The notes under the pieces were generated by a model. It ran no database searches, was not told the origin of the DNA, and saw only the letters and a list, made by a program, of their open reading frames with translations. Both the position numbers and the translations under genes were made by a program. From CAZSXU01 sp964610505 (GTDB taxonomy: Bacteria; Arandabacterota; Arandabacteria; JAGLYR01), in contig CAZSXU010000031.1 of NCBI GenBank assembly GCA_964610505.1, positions 1-40,408 on the forward strand: DNA of 40,408 nucleotides, written 5' to 3'. Positions 25,701 through 32,100 of this stretch are shown one piece after another (position 1 is the stretch's first letter; every line of letters begins with the position of its first letter).

Positions 25701-25885
25701 CCTTCTCCAATGAACGTTCCGTCGGCCAGCTCGATCACGTCGCCCTCGCTCACCGAATCCACGGCCGCCTGGATCGTGGCGAAATCTCCCGTCCCGTCCG
25801 GCTTCACCAGAACCGTGTCCGCCGACGCAGCGGACACGGCCATCAGCAGAAACACCATGACGGCGATGGCCCTTGTGGTCTTCAT
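22748..25885 (-). CDS. Secreted right-handed beta-helix protein with FlgD-like C-terminal domain
   Basis: 1045 aa. ATG 25885 follows GGGGGAGG and starts a signal peptide (MKTTRAIAVMVFLLMAVSAASA). The first beta-helix region (about 23-600) has long insertions, including a loop with LLERRAQKQPPPPPLFMVGGG. The second (about 600-945) opens with YPTIQAGIDAAQPCDTVLVACGTYYE and is closely similar to the beta-helix protein at 12808. Repeated 'CCDVYGN..GDW' and 'CGLIGAL..GC' blocks end each region. The last 95 residues are the FlgD-like module (NPFNPSTEITFSIP, GVHRAFWDG, GIYFCNLRW, KRMVLLK). It is probably a surface-exposed glycan-binding or adhesive protein; no catalytic site was recognised. Its upstream region carries a candidate promoter with a perfect inverted repeat. 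With 12808 it forms a paralogous pair about 7 kb apart. Confidence 0.88.
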   Translation of the reverse strand: MKTTRAIAVMVFLLMAVSAASADTVLVKPDGTGDFATIQAAVDSVSEGDVIELADGTFIGEGNRDVIVGKAITIRSVSGDPDLCIVDCGGWGEPHVGFVFADSLVKGADGTLENLTITQGFFDMGGGILCIGCSPTIRGCKVIGNAAIMGGGIGAIAASPVIIGCEVSGNLGFYLGGGMGFMSFCSAVVESCLISGNMAAPTNMTAMPEGDLESLLGDACARWIPDWLSDPDERKQGEPFYGGGGVAGVDSSSVAFTECRISENVLGVPLEVRAMGLGGAGVSFQVGGSVTFLGCDIELNRIELPGDISDMQIAGIGAFFLETTPSLERCAVRGNVISGLPSDLLERRAQKQPPPPPLFMVGGGICDAGGQLQMTDCLVTDNFGVLGGGLFVEGWEFGDSTSTSIRGTLIARNGAHYGGGVWLARGVMEMESCTVTGNGAEIAGGVFLAPFIAKGNTAAGIRDLPKPSSAPWRRGGETKNGLEMIFENTILWGNCALDSATSEGAFYYPASFECCDVDSGEIEVSTEGLVTWVGDNLFVDPMFCSAVECSTIWQDFPYAPDSNFRLDPASPCAAINSPVCGLIGALGEGCSECVVRRVPIPYPTIQAGIDAAQPCDTVLVACGTYYESGIDMKSGIYVTSETGEPDCVTITGQKGGMIFSCMGVDDAASIVGFTLTGGSQGAMYCWESSLTVRNCLFTGNTVSVYGGGALHCHYASPVLEHCDFVDNVAAYYGGAVYVYQSNVNLTDCTFSGNSCDYDGGGMHAKQSTVVLTDCRFMENTAEDGGGLYSNRSAVTLEGCVFWGNMADGGGGLRCYWSDPVIRSCTFAGNVAPTYSAMFLWSGNRSSIENTIIAFNGSGDWIGCYDDGSIPSLVCCDVYGNSQGDWIAPIADQQGNAGNMSNDPLFCDLESGDCRLELGSPCADAPGCGLIGALAAGCEVTRVVEGAWEEPAAFRLESIIPNPFNPSTEITFSIPSSSGRSEVTLAVYNALGQRVRRLVNEELSAGVHRAFWDGRDENGVGVASGIYFCNLRWGGESETKRMVLLK

Positions 25886-25983
25886 GACAATCCTCCCCCG
25901 TGTGGACGATGCGCTCGAAACAGCGCCGGGTTCAGGGCCTCCCGTGTGTGCGGACCTCTACGGATATTCCTTACCGGTTGTGA

Positions 25984-26012
25984 ATCTTATCACAAAGTGT
26001 GTGATAAAACAA
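25984..26012 (-). promoter_or_regulatory. Candidate promoter of the second beta-helix gene
   Basis: On the minus strand: TTGTTT (26007-26012), 17-bp spacer, TAAGAT (25984-25989). Both boxes are imperfect, but the spacing is right and the stretch is unusually AT-rich for this window. Confidence 0.4.
25987..26007. promoter_or_regulatory. Perfect inverted repeat between -35 and -10 (operator candidate)
   Basis: TTATCACA (25987-25994), 5-nt spacer AAGTG, TGTGATAA (26000-26007). The two 8-bp arms are perfect and fill the spacer of the candidate promoter, where a bound regulator would block RNA polymerase. The half-sites resemble CRP half-sites but in the opposite (TCACA...TGTGA) order, so CRP itself is not implied. 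Confidence 0.5.
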
Positions 26013-26142
26013 CAACAATCCGACCCTGGGCGAGAACGGATTGAAGGGGAATCGCCGTGTGTTCATCGGTCACCCGCCACGGCGCGTCCACGATGTCCGG
26101 TGTCGCTTGTCCGGCTCGCTGCTCTAACGACCCCGGTCCCGT

Positions 26143-28770
26143 CTACTTCACGAGATTCATCTTCCGGGTCGCCACTCCCCCATCCGTCTCCAGCCTGGCA
26201 ATATACATCCCACTCGCCACCGGACGACCGCCGTCATTCCTTCCGTCCCATTCCACCCGATGCGACCCTGCCCGCCGCGATCCCGACAGAAGCGATCGGA
26301 CCCGGCGCCCGCCCAGATCAAAGACGTCGAGTGAGACGTTCGATGCCCGCGTGAGGTTGAAGGCGATGGTCGTGTTCGGGTTGAACGGATTGGGATGGTT
26401 GGACAGCCCCGCCGCAATGCGCGGGCCCGGCAAGTCACCCGCAACCGCGTCCGTCAGCGTACCCAGATCGATCGAATGCATCGACCGGCCGTGTGTCCCC
26501 GCCACGAGTGTCCGGGTGGGCTGGTGCAGCTTGAGATCGTAAACGGGCACGGCCGGAAGATTGGTCCCAAGCATCCGCCACGTCCCGCCGAGATCCTCCG
26601 TGTAGAAACAACCCACGTCCGTCCCGACGAAGAGTCGAGACGTCTGGTCGGGATCGATGACCAGGGCGTTGACCGGCGCGCCGGGGAGATCCCCCGTGAC
26701 GTCGGCCCACGACCCGCCGGAGTCGGTGGTGCGGTACACGTAGCCGATCGCCTCATCCCAGCGCAGACCCGAGAACGTCACACAGCCGATCGAGTCATCG
26801 GTGGGATCGACGGCCACCCGTGTAACCCAGCGGTCCGGAAGTGAACCGGAGACGTTCGTCCAGTTCCCCCCGCCGTTCTGCGTGACCCAGACATTCGAAT
26901 CGTCCGTCCCCACGTAGATGACGTCCGGATCCGAGGGTGCCACCGCAATCGTCGTGATGGTGCCGAAGTTGGCGCCCTGGTCCCCGTTGGTGAGATCTCC
27001 GCTGATCGCCGACCATGAATCCGCTCCGTTGGTGGACCGGTACATTCGGTAGGTCCCGAAGTACATCGTCTGCGGGTCCGACGGATCGAGAACCACGGGG
27101 GTCGACCAATTTCGCCGGTCGGATTCCGATACGCCGTCCAGGGCCCAGTCCCAGTGGTTTGCGAAATCGGTCGACTTGTAGAGATTCCCCCACTGGTATT
27201 CGGCAAAGATGGTGTTGGGATCGGTCGGATCCACGATGCAGGTGAACCCGTCTCCCCCGAAAATCTCTTCCCAATCGTCGACGTCTCCGGTCACCGTACG
27301 CAGCGTTCCGTTGTCCTGGGTGCCGCCGTACAGCCGGGACGGGTTCTGGTAGTCGATCTCGATGGCGTAGAACTGATTCGTGGGCTGATGGTAGAGCTTG
27401 GTCCACGACGTTCCCGAGTTGGTGGAGCGGTAGATCCCGCCGTCGTTGCCTTCGAAGATGCGCGAGGGGTCGGACGGATCGAAGGCCAGCGCATGGTGAT
27501 CCACGTGGTTGGAGGGTCCGACCTCGGACCACGAGGTCCCGCCGTTCTCGGAGCGGTAGAAGGGAACTCCGAGGGCGAACACGCGGTCGGGATTCGAAGG
27601 ATCGACGCGTATCTGCCCGAAATACCACCCGAAGGAACTGAAGAGCGCGTCAAGCGCCCCGTCGTTGGTGCGGGTCCATGAATCACCGCCGTTGGTCGTC
27701 TTGTATACGCCGGCGAAATAGCCCGGATGATCGGCGTAGATCGCATAGACGACGTTCGGGCTCGAGGCGCAGACGGAGAGCCCGATTCGCCCGACGCCGG
27801 ACCCCGACGGCAACCCTGCGGTGAGCTCCACCCAGGAGTCCCCACCGTCGGTGGAGCGATAGATCCCGCTCGTGGGGCCGGCGGATTGCCTGTAGGTCAG
27901 CCCCCGCACCCGCTCCCACATGGCCGCGTACACGGTGTCGGGCCGCGTGGGATCGATGGCCACGTCGGTTCCCGCCGTGGAATCCGACACGGAGAGCACG
28001 AGGTCCCAGGAATCTCCGGCATCGAGGGAACGGTAGATCCCTCTTTCAGGATTCGTCCCGAAGAGCGCTCCCGTGCCGGCCACCCAGATGCGATCGGTGT
28101 TCTCCGGATCTATGACAATGCGGGCGATGTAGCGGGTTTCTTCGAGGCCGATGTAACCCCACGTGTCCCCGCCGTCCGTGGACTTGAAGACCCCCATCCC
28201 GATGAAGCTGTAGCTGTTGGCGTTGGCCTCTCCGGTTCCGACGTAGAGAACGTCCGGATCCACGGGATCGACGGCGATGGCCCCGATCGTCAGGACGGGC
28301 AGATCGTCGGAGATCGGATTCCACGTACCGCCCCCGTCCGTGGATTTGAACACACCGCTGCTCGCGTGCGCGGCATAGATGATGTCGGGATTGGAGGGAT
28401 GAATGATGATGTCCGTCACCCGGGCGCCGATGTTGCTGGGGCCCCTCTCCGTCCAGGCGGCGCGGGTCTTCCCTCTCGCTTCCAGCCGCATCGCCTGTGC
28501 GCCGGCCACGGCGTCTTTCAACTGCCCGAAGTGAATCCGCCCATGCGGGTACGCGCGCTGGACGTAACCCCACTCATTCGGGAAGGCGCCGGGTTCATAG
28601 GGACGGCCCTCGGCGGCCATCTGCGCCTTTCGGGCCGCCTTCTCGGCCTTGATGAGGAGGGCAATCTCCCCCGCGGTCCGTCCGGAAGGCCCCGCCGAGC
28701 GCCCGACGACCCAGAAGGCCGCAAAGGCGGCAGCCACAACAACAATGAGCACAATCGCTTTTCGGTTCAT
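26143..28770 (-). CDS. Secreted Asp-box (BNR/sortilin-like) propeller protein with FlgD-like C-terminal domain
   Basis: 875 aa from ATG 28770, with a GGGAG Shine-Dalgarno. The N-terminal hydrophobic stretch (IVLIVVVAAAFAAFWVV) is a signal peptide or anchor. A charged region with EKAARKAQMAAEGRPYEPGAFPNEW follows. From about 108 to 780 there are many blades of the form 'DPxDPDxxYVGT...(V/I)(F/Y)(K/R)STDGGxTW', the Asp-box signature of sialidase, sortilin and Ycf48-like propellers (KSTDGGGTW, RSTDGGDSW, KTTNGGDSW, RTTDSGGSW). No sialidase Arg triad can be assigned, so carbohydrate hydrolysis is not supported; a large binding scaffold is more likely. Residues about 790-875 are the FlgD-like module (HPNPFNPNTTIAFNL, GSHRVEWDG, GMYIARLE, KMNLVK). 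It is the upstream neighbour of the beta-helix gene on the same strand. Confidence 0.87.
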   Translation of the reverse strand: MNRKAIVLIVVVAAAFAAFWVVGRSAGPSGRTAGEIALLIKAEKAARKAQMAAEGRPYEPGAFPNEWGYVQRAYPHGRIHFGQLKDAVAGAQAMRLEARGKTRAAWTERGPSNIGARVTDIIIHPSNPDIIYAAHASSGVFKSTDGGGTWNPISDDLPVLTIGAIAVDPVDPDVLYVGTGEANANSYSFIGMGVFKSTDGGDTWGYIGLEETRYIARIVIDPENTDRIWVAGTGALFGTNPERGIYRSLDAGDSWDLVLSVSDSTAGTDVAIDPTRPDTVYAAMWERVRGLTYRQSAGPTSGIYRSTDGGDSWVELTAGLPSGSGVGRIGLSVCASSPNVVYAIYADHPGYFAGVYKTTNGGDSWTRTNDGALDALFSSFGWYFGQIRVDPSNPDRVFALGVPFYRSENGGTSWSEVGPSNHVDHHALAFDPSDPSRIFEGNDGGIYRSTNSGTSWTKLYHQPTNQFYAIEIDYQNPSRLYGGTQDNGTLRTVTGDVDDWEEIFGGDGFTCIVDPTDPNTIFAEYQWGNLYKSTDFANHWDWALDGVSESDRRNWSTPVVLDPSDPQTMYFGTYRMYRSTNGADSWSAISGDLTNGDQGANFGTITTIAVAPSDPDVIYVGTDDSNVWVTQNGGGNWTNVSGSLPDRWVTRVAVDPTDDSIGCVTFSGLRWDEAIGYVYRTTDSGGSWADVTGDLPGAPVNALVIDPDQTSRLFVGTDVGCFYTEDLGGTWRMLGTNLPAVPVYDLKLHQPTRTLVAGTHGRSMHSIDLGTLTDAVAGDLPGPRIAAGLSNHPNPFNPNTTIAFNLTRASNVSLDVFDLGGRRVRSLLSGSRRAGSHRVEWDGRNDGGRPVASGMYIARLETDGGVATRKMNLVK

Positions 28771-28831
28771 GGCAATCTCCCTGTTCGCGCACGGGCGAAG
28801 AACCTGAGGACTCGGCCCTCGCGTCTACTTG

Positions 28832-28860
28832 ATTATACACCATCCGGTTGGACATTTCCA
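28832..28860 (-). promoter_or_regulatory. Promoter of the Asp-box protein gene
   Basis: On the minus strand: TGGAAA (28855-28860), 17-bp spacer, consensus TATAAT (28832-28837). It is back to back with the ammonia-lyase promoter, the two -35 boxes being 27 bp apart. Confidence 0.55.
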
Positions 28861-28887
28861 TCGGGCGGCGAGCGCCCGGCGATTCCC

Positions 28888-28916
28888 TTTCCATTCGCAC
28901 CCCCGGGTGCTATACT
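28888..28916 (+). promoter_or_regulatory. Promoter of the ammonia-lyase gene
   Basis: TTTCCA (28888-28893), 17-bp spacer, TATACT (28911-28916). The start codon is 85 bp downstream of the -10. Confidence 0.5.
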
Positions 28917-29001
28917 GACCCGACGTTTTGTCGATACCCCTCCGGCCCGAGGTGCGGCCGTTTCCCTGAACAACCCGATGTGGAAGACGGGGGAGTCTGC
29001 A

Positions 29002-30525
29002 ATGATTACGATCACCGGTTCGGGGCTGACCGTCGACAAGGTCGTTCAGGTCGCCCGCCACCACGAAAAAGTCGAGCTCCACGGCGATGCCGTCGAGAGA
29101 ATCAAAGTCTGCCGGACGATGTTGGAAAAGAAGATCGAGGCCCGAGAGATCATGTACGGGGTCAACACCGGCATCGGCGAGTTCTCGGAAGTCGTCCTGA
29201 CACCGGAGCAGGTGGAACAGTTCCAGCGCTATCTCATCTACAATCATTCGGCGGGAATCGGCGATCCGGCCCCCATCGAGCACGTGCGCGCGGCCATGGT
29301 TGCCCGCGTCAACGTCCACGCCCACGGGAATTCCGGCTGCCGGCCCGTGATCACGCAAACCCTGGTGGACATGTTGAATCATGGTGTGACTCCCGTCGTT
29401 TGCGAAAAGGGAAGCGTGGGTGCCTGCGGCGATCTGGCTCCCATGAGCCAGATTGGACTGGCCGTGATGGGCGAAGGCGAGTGCTTCTACGACGGGGAGC
29501 GGCTCCCCAGCGCGAAGGCAATGGAGAAGGCGGGCGTTCGGCCGGTCACCCTCCAGGCCCGCGACGGCCTGGCCATCATCAACGGGAGCAACCTCATCTG
29601 TGGAATCGGGTGTCTCCTCATTCACGACACCGAGCGCTGGATCAAGCAGGCGGAAATCGCCGCGGCCATGACGCTCGAGGCCTTAAAGGCCAACCTCAAA
29701 CCGTACGACGGCCGTCTTCACGAGCTTCGGGGGTTCCGCGGAGCCGTCGCCTCGGCCGCCAACATCCGCAAGTGCATCGAGGACAGCGACCTGCTCAAGG
29801 GAATGAAGACCAAAGTCCAGGACGCGTACAGCATGCGGTCCACACCGCAGGTGATCGGCGCGGCGCGGGACCATCTCCGCTGGACCCGGAGCCAGTTTGA
29901 GATTGAGCTCAACGGCGTGGGCGACAATCCCGTGTTCATTCCCGAAGACAACCTGACGCTCACAGGCGCCAACTTCCAGGGATCGCCCATCAGCGTTCCC
30001 CTCGACATGGTCGGCGCGTCGATTTGCATGATCTCGGTTCTCTCCGAACGCCGGCTGAACCGCCTTCTCAACCCCGCCTTGAGCGTAGGCCTTCCGGCCT
30101 TCCTCACGAAAGGCGCAGGAATGTATTCCGGTCTCATGCTGAGCCAATACACGGCCTGCATGCTCATCGTTGAACAACGGATTCTCTCCACCCCGAGCTG
30201 CACGCAGTCCATTCCGGCAGCGGCGGACCAGGAGGATTTCGTGAGCATGGGCATGAACGGGGCGCTCAAGACCCGCCAGATTCTCGACAACGCCATGGGC
30301 GCGCTCGGGATCGAGTTCATGGCCGGCGCTCAGGCCCTCGACTTCCGGGAATTCACACCCGGACGCGGGACCCGCGCGGCGCACGCGGCCGTCCGCAAAG
30401 TGGTCGCGCACCTGGACGAAGACCGCCCCCTGTTCCCCGATCACAACGCCCTGGCGGCGGCGGTCAAGGAATGCGCGATGCTCGAAGCGGTGGAGAGTGA
30501 GGTCGGAGAGCTACAGACCTACTGA
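29002..30525 (+). CDS. Histidine/aromatic amino-acid ammonia-lyase with an Ala-Cys-Gly MIO triad
   Basis: 507 aa from ATG 29002, which has a GGGGGAG Shine-Dalgarno; the frame is open far upstream but that part is shadow. The length and motifs are those of the HAL/PAL family, which eliminates ammonia from histidine (to urocanate) or an aromatic amino acid by a self-made MIO electrophile. Visible residues: Y52 in YGVNTGIG, H82 in NHSAGIGDP, the MIO loop GSVGACGDLAPMSQ, INGSN, YSMRSTPQV, NGVGDNP, the Glu in VEQRILSTPS (equivalent to E414 of Pseudomonas HAL) and SIPAAADQEDFVSMG. H82 and the Glu favour histidine. The triad is A141-C142-G143 (codon TGC), where the family normally has Ser. No hutU, hutI or hutG gene is near, so the pathway is uncertain; it could be catabolic or make an intermediate for another product. 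Confidence 0.9.
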   Translation: MITITGSGLTVDKVVQVARHHEKVELHGDAVERIKVCRTMLEKKIEAREIMYGVNTGIGEFSEVVLTPEQVEQFQRYLIYNHSAGIGDPAPIEHVRAAMVARVNVHAHGNSGCRPVITQTLVDMLNHGVTPVVCEKGSVGACGDLAPMSQIGLAVMGEGECFYDGERLPSAKAMEKAGVRPVTLQARDGLAIINGSNLICGIGCLLIHDTERWIKQAEIAAAMTLEALKANLKPYDGRLHELRGFRGAVASAANIRKCIEDSDLLKGMKTKVQDAYSMRSTPQVIGAARDHLRWTRSQFEIELNGVGDNPVFIPEDNLTLTGANFQGSPISVPLDMVGASICMISVLSERRLNRLLNPALSVGLPAFLTKGAGMYSGLMLSQYTACMLIVEQRILSTPSCTQSIPAAADQEDFVSMGMNGALKTRQILDNAMGALGIEFMAGAQALDFREFTPGRGTRAAHAAVRKVVAHLDEDRPLFPDHNALAAAVKECAMLEAVESEVGELQTY

Positions 30526-30543
30526 TCGGAGAACCCAAACCCA

Positions 30544-30618
30544 TTAGCCACAGATTACACAGATGAATACACTCCGAAAACCGAAAAGCCTTCCGCAGAT
30601 TACGCGGATTACGCAGAT
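30544..30618 (-). repeat. Composite nonamer repeat, inverted copy
   Basis: Read on the minus strand: nonamers of the ATCTGCGTA type, then the core ATCTGCGGAAGGCTTTTCGG, a spacer, then ATCTGTGTA and ATCTGTGGC with TAA. The same order occurs in plus orientation at 36404-36449 and 36606-36670. It begins 18 bp after the ammonia-lyase stop codon. Confidence 0.7.
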
Positions 30619-30634
30619 GAAGAGCGGGTACCTC

Positions 30635-30669
30635 GCTGGTGGACCGGATCCAGGATCCGCCCCACCAGC
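30635..30669. repeat. Hairpin in the repeat cluster
   Basis: GCTGGTGG pairs with CCACCAGC, and after a two-base internal loop CGGATCC pairs with GGATCCG around a single A. It has no T-run, so it is not a classic terminator. Confidence 0.5.
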
Positions 30670-30762
30670 CCAGGCGATATGGTTTGCCATACACTGAATG
30701 CGCCTGGGAATGTCAGCTCGGGCGCGCCACCCAACACGCTTTTGGCTATGTTACCTTCTCCC

Positions 30763-30790
30763 CTGTGGAGGCGAGTTCTTGCCTCCACAG
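30763..30790. terminator. Hairpin between convergent genes (possible terminator)
   Basis: A perfect 10-bp stem (CTGTGGAGGC/GCCTCCACAG) with an 8-nt loop lies between the convergent ammonia-lyase and amidinohydrolase genes. It lacks a T-run on either strand, so it could equally be part of the repeat cluster. Confidence 0.4.
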
Positions 30791-30797
30791 TTTCTCA

Positions 30798-30824
30798 ATC
30801 TGCGGAATCTGCGTAATCTGCGGA
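30798..30824 (+). repeat. Nonamer repeat array (ATCTGCGNA x3)
   Basis: Three exact-period units: ATCTGCGGA, ATCTGCGTA, ATCTGCGGA. It ends 24 bp from the stop codon of the minus-strand amidinohydrolase gene and faces the inverted composite copy at 30544. Confidence 0.65.
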
Positions 30825-30848
30825 CGGTTTCTGATCTTGCTCTTCCGA

Positions 30849-31721
30849 CTACGCGGAGTCTCTCAGAATGGGCCGGGTGAGGCAGGTTGCGCCGCCCTCC
30901 GCCTTGAGAGAGATTTCGTTTCCCTGGTAGGTCAGGACCTCACATCCGGCCTCTTCCAGCAACCGCTTCGTCACGGGATTACCTTCGAGCATGACACACT
31001 TTCCCGGCGACAAGGCCAGTACGTTGGTCCCCATCGTTTCGAATTCTCCCGGCGCGCAATGCACGAACCGGAAACCGCGTTTCTCAAGGAAGTCGAAGAT
31101 GTGCCGGGGGAGCAGCTCCGGATAGATGACGGCCAGACGATCATCGACGATGCTCACGAGGGACATCAGGTGGAGGCAGGCCGTCGGGTCGTCCGGAGAG
31201 GGAAGGTCGACCGGCACCAGCTCCACGTTGAAGGGGCTCAGAACCGCACCCAGTTGGCGAAACCCCTCGCGATTTGTGCGGGCGCCGAGTCCAACCGCGA
31301 GCGTTCCGTGATCCACCCACATCAGGTCGCCGCCCTCGGCCCGGGCGTCATCGGTCAGCCGGAAGAGGATCGGGATTCCAAGCGACTCGAATCGCTTGGC
31401 CATTGCGTCCTCTTCCCCGCGGCGAAGCGTTTTTCCCATTCGAAGAATGATGGCTCCTTCGTCCGTCACAATGACCGGATCGTGGACGAAGATGGCGTCC
31501 GCCCGGTCCGGCTGTGGGTCATCGTGATAGATGACCTCCGCACCCGCCTCGGAGAGTAAGGCGGCGAGGGCGTCATGCTCCCGGCGAGCCGCTTCGAGAT
31601 CGGGTACCCCCGCGTAGTGCCACGCGTCCGGGTCGGCGGCGGCGAACACCTCGTCCGGCCGCTTCACCAGAACGCGCCGGAGCGGACCCATCATGGATTG
31701 AGAGCCGTATCGTCTTTCCAC
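30849..31721 (-). CDS. DDAH/arginine deiminase-like guanidino-group-modifying enzyme
   Basis: 290 aa. It belongs to the amidinotransferase/deiminase superfamily (dimethylargininase-like), which attacks the guanidinium carbon of arginine derivatives through a covalent Cys adduct. Key positions: FVHDPVIV (substrate Asp), AEGGDLMW (E-G-G-D), ACLHLMSLV (catalytic His) and GGATCLTRPI near the C-terminus (catalytic Cys). The N-terminal YGSQSMMGPLRRVLVKRP is the conserved family opening. This supports the GTG start at 31721 over the ATGs nine and ten codons in. Substrate (methylated arginine, arginine or another guanidine) cannot be fixed. It follows the 66-aa membrane protein gene by 38 bp on the same strand and may share its transcript. 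It converges on the ammonia-lyase gene. Confidence 0.83.
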   Translation of the reverse strand: MERRYGSQSMMGPLRRVLVKRPDEVFAAADPDAWHYAGVPDLEAARREHDALAALLSEAGAEVIYHDDPQPDRADAIFVHDPVIVTDEGAIILRMGKTLRRGEEDAMAKRFESLGIPILFRLTDDARAEGGDLMWVDHGTLAVGLGARTNREGFRQLGAVLSPFNVELVPVDLPSPDDPTACLHLMSLVSIVDDRLAVIYPELLPRHIFDFLEKRGFRFVHCAPGEFETMGTNVLALSPGKCVMLEGNPVTKRLLEEAGCEVLTYQGNEISLKAEGGATCLTRPILRDSA

Positions 31722-31745
31722 GGATTCCCATGCTCCGTTTCTATC

Positions 31746-31769
31746 GGCCGCCTTGTCGCCTAGTCGCCC
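31746..31769. repeat. Octamer-period repeat overlapping a stop codon
   Basis: Three 8-bp units: GGCCGCCT, TGTCGCCT, AGTCGCCC. The TAG stop of the small membrane protein gene (31760-31762) lies in it, and its C-terminal residues RRGD are encoded partly by it. The unit matches that of the tract at 32586-32625. Confidence 0.6.
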
Positions 31770-31960
31770 CGGCGCCGATCCAGGAGTCCCGAGATCGCCA
31801 GCGTCACACCCATGCCGGCCAGGATTCCTACTGCGAATCCCACCAGGAAACTCCAGGGTCGTCCGAGGTCCGCCGCTCCCAGCGAGGGCCCCAGGAGGAT
31901 GCCGAGAGCCCCGATAGTGGCGAGCAGGGCGCCGGTTCCCGTCTTGGTTTGCCAGTCCAT
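31760..31960 (-). CDS. Small two-helix membrane protein
   Basis: 66 aa, hypothetical. ATG 31960 is preceded by GGAG at six bases; an in-frame ATG at 31972 has no such signal. The protein is MDWQTKTG followed by two hydrophobic segments, about residues 9-27 (ALLATIGALGILLGPSLGAA) and 34-58 (WSFLVGFAVGILAGMGVTLAISG), and a basic tail LLDRRRGD. Glycine-rich helices and a positive C-terminus suggest a small inner-membrane protein with both ends in the cytoplasm. I recognise no family. It lies between trmO and the amidinohydrolase gene on the same strand. The stop codon is in an octamer repeat. Confidence 0.6.
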   Translation of the reverse strand: MDWQTKTGTGALLATIGALGILLGPSLGAADLGRPWSFLVGFAVGILAGMGVTLAISGLLDRRRGD

Positions 31961-32100
31961 CCGAGTCTCCATGCGTGTTCGGTGTGTTGTCTGAACCCGT
32001 CGGTCCTTCTACCCTTGAGAAACCGCCGTATTCGCGAGGGCGTTTGTATAGGTCGCTTTGTATCTACGTAGAACCCCGCACTCAGAACTTGGAACGGTCT

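Larger units (their letters stand above)
30526..30848. repeat. Repeat cluster between convergent genes
   Basis: The 323 bases between the ammonia-lyase and amidinohydrolase stop codons hold no gene. The left part (30544-30618) is a composite nonamer repeat in minus orientation. The right part (30798-30824) is a plus-orientation nonamer array. Three hairpins lie between them: 30635-30669, an outer CCAGGCG/CGCCTGG pair (30669-30675 with 30701-30707), and 30763-30790. The inverted outer arms make the whole cluster loosely symmetrical. Confidence 0.6.

Noticed and set aside
26143..28770. Sialidase
   Set aside because: Asp-boxes are present, but no Arg triad, nucleophile Tyr or acid/base Asp could be assigned.
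27727..29001. N-terminal extension of the ammonia-lyase frame
   Set aside because: The extension is antisense to the Asp-box protein gene and has no lyase similarity; a strong Shine-Dalgarno marks ATG 29002, and the resulting length fits the family.
29002..31721. A hut (histidine utilisation) operon
   Set aside because: The ammonia-lyase and amidinohydrolase genes are convergent, and no urocanase, imidazolonepropionase or formiminoglutamase gene is present.
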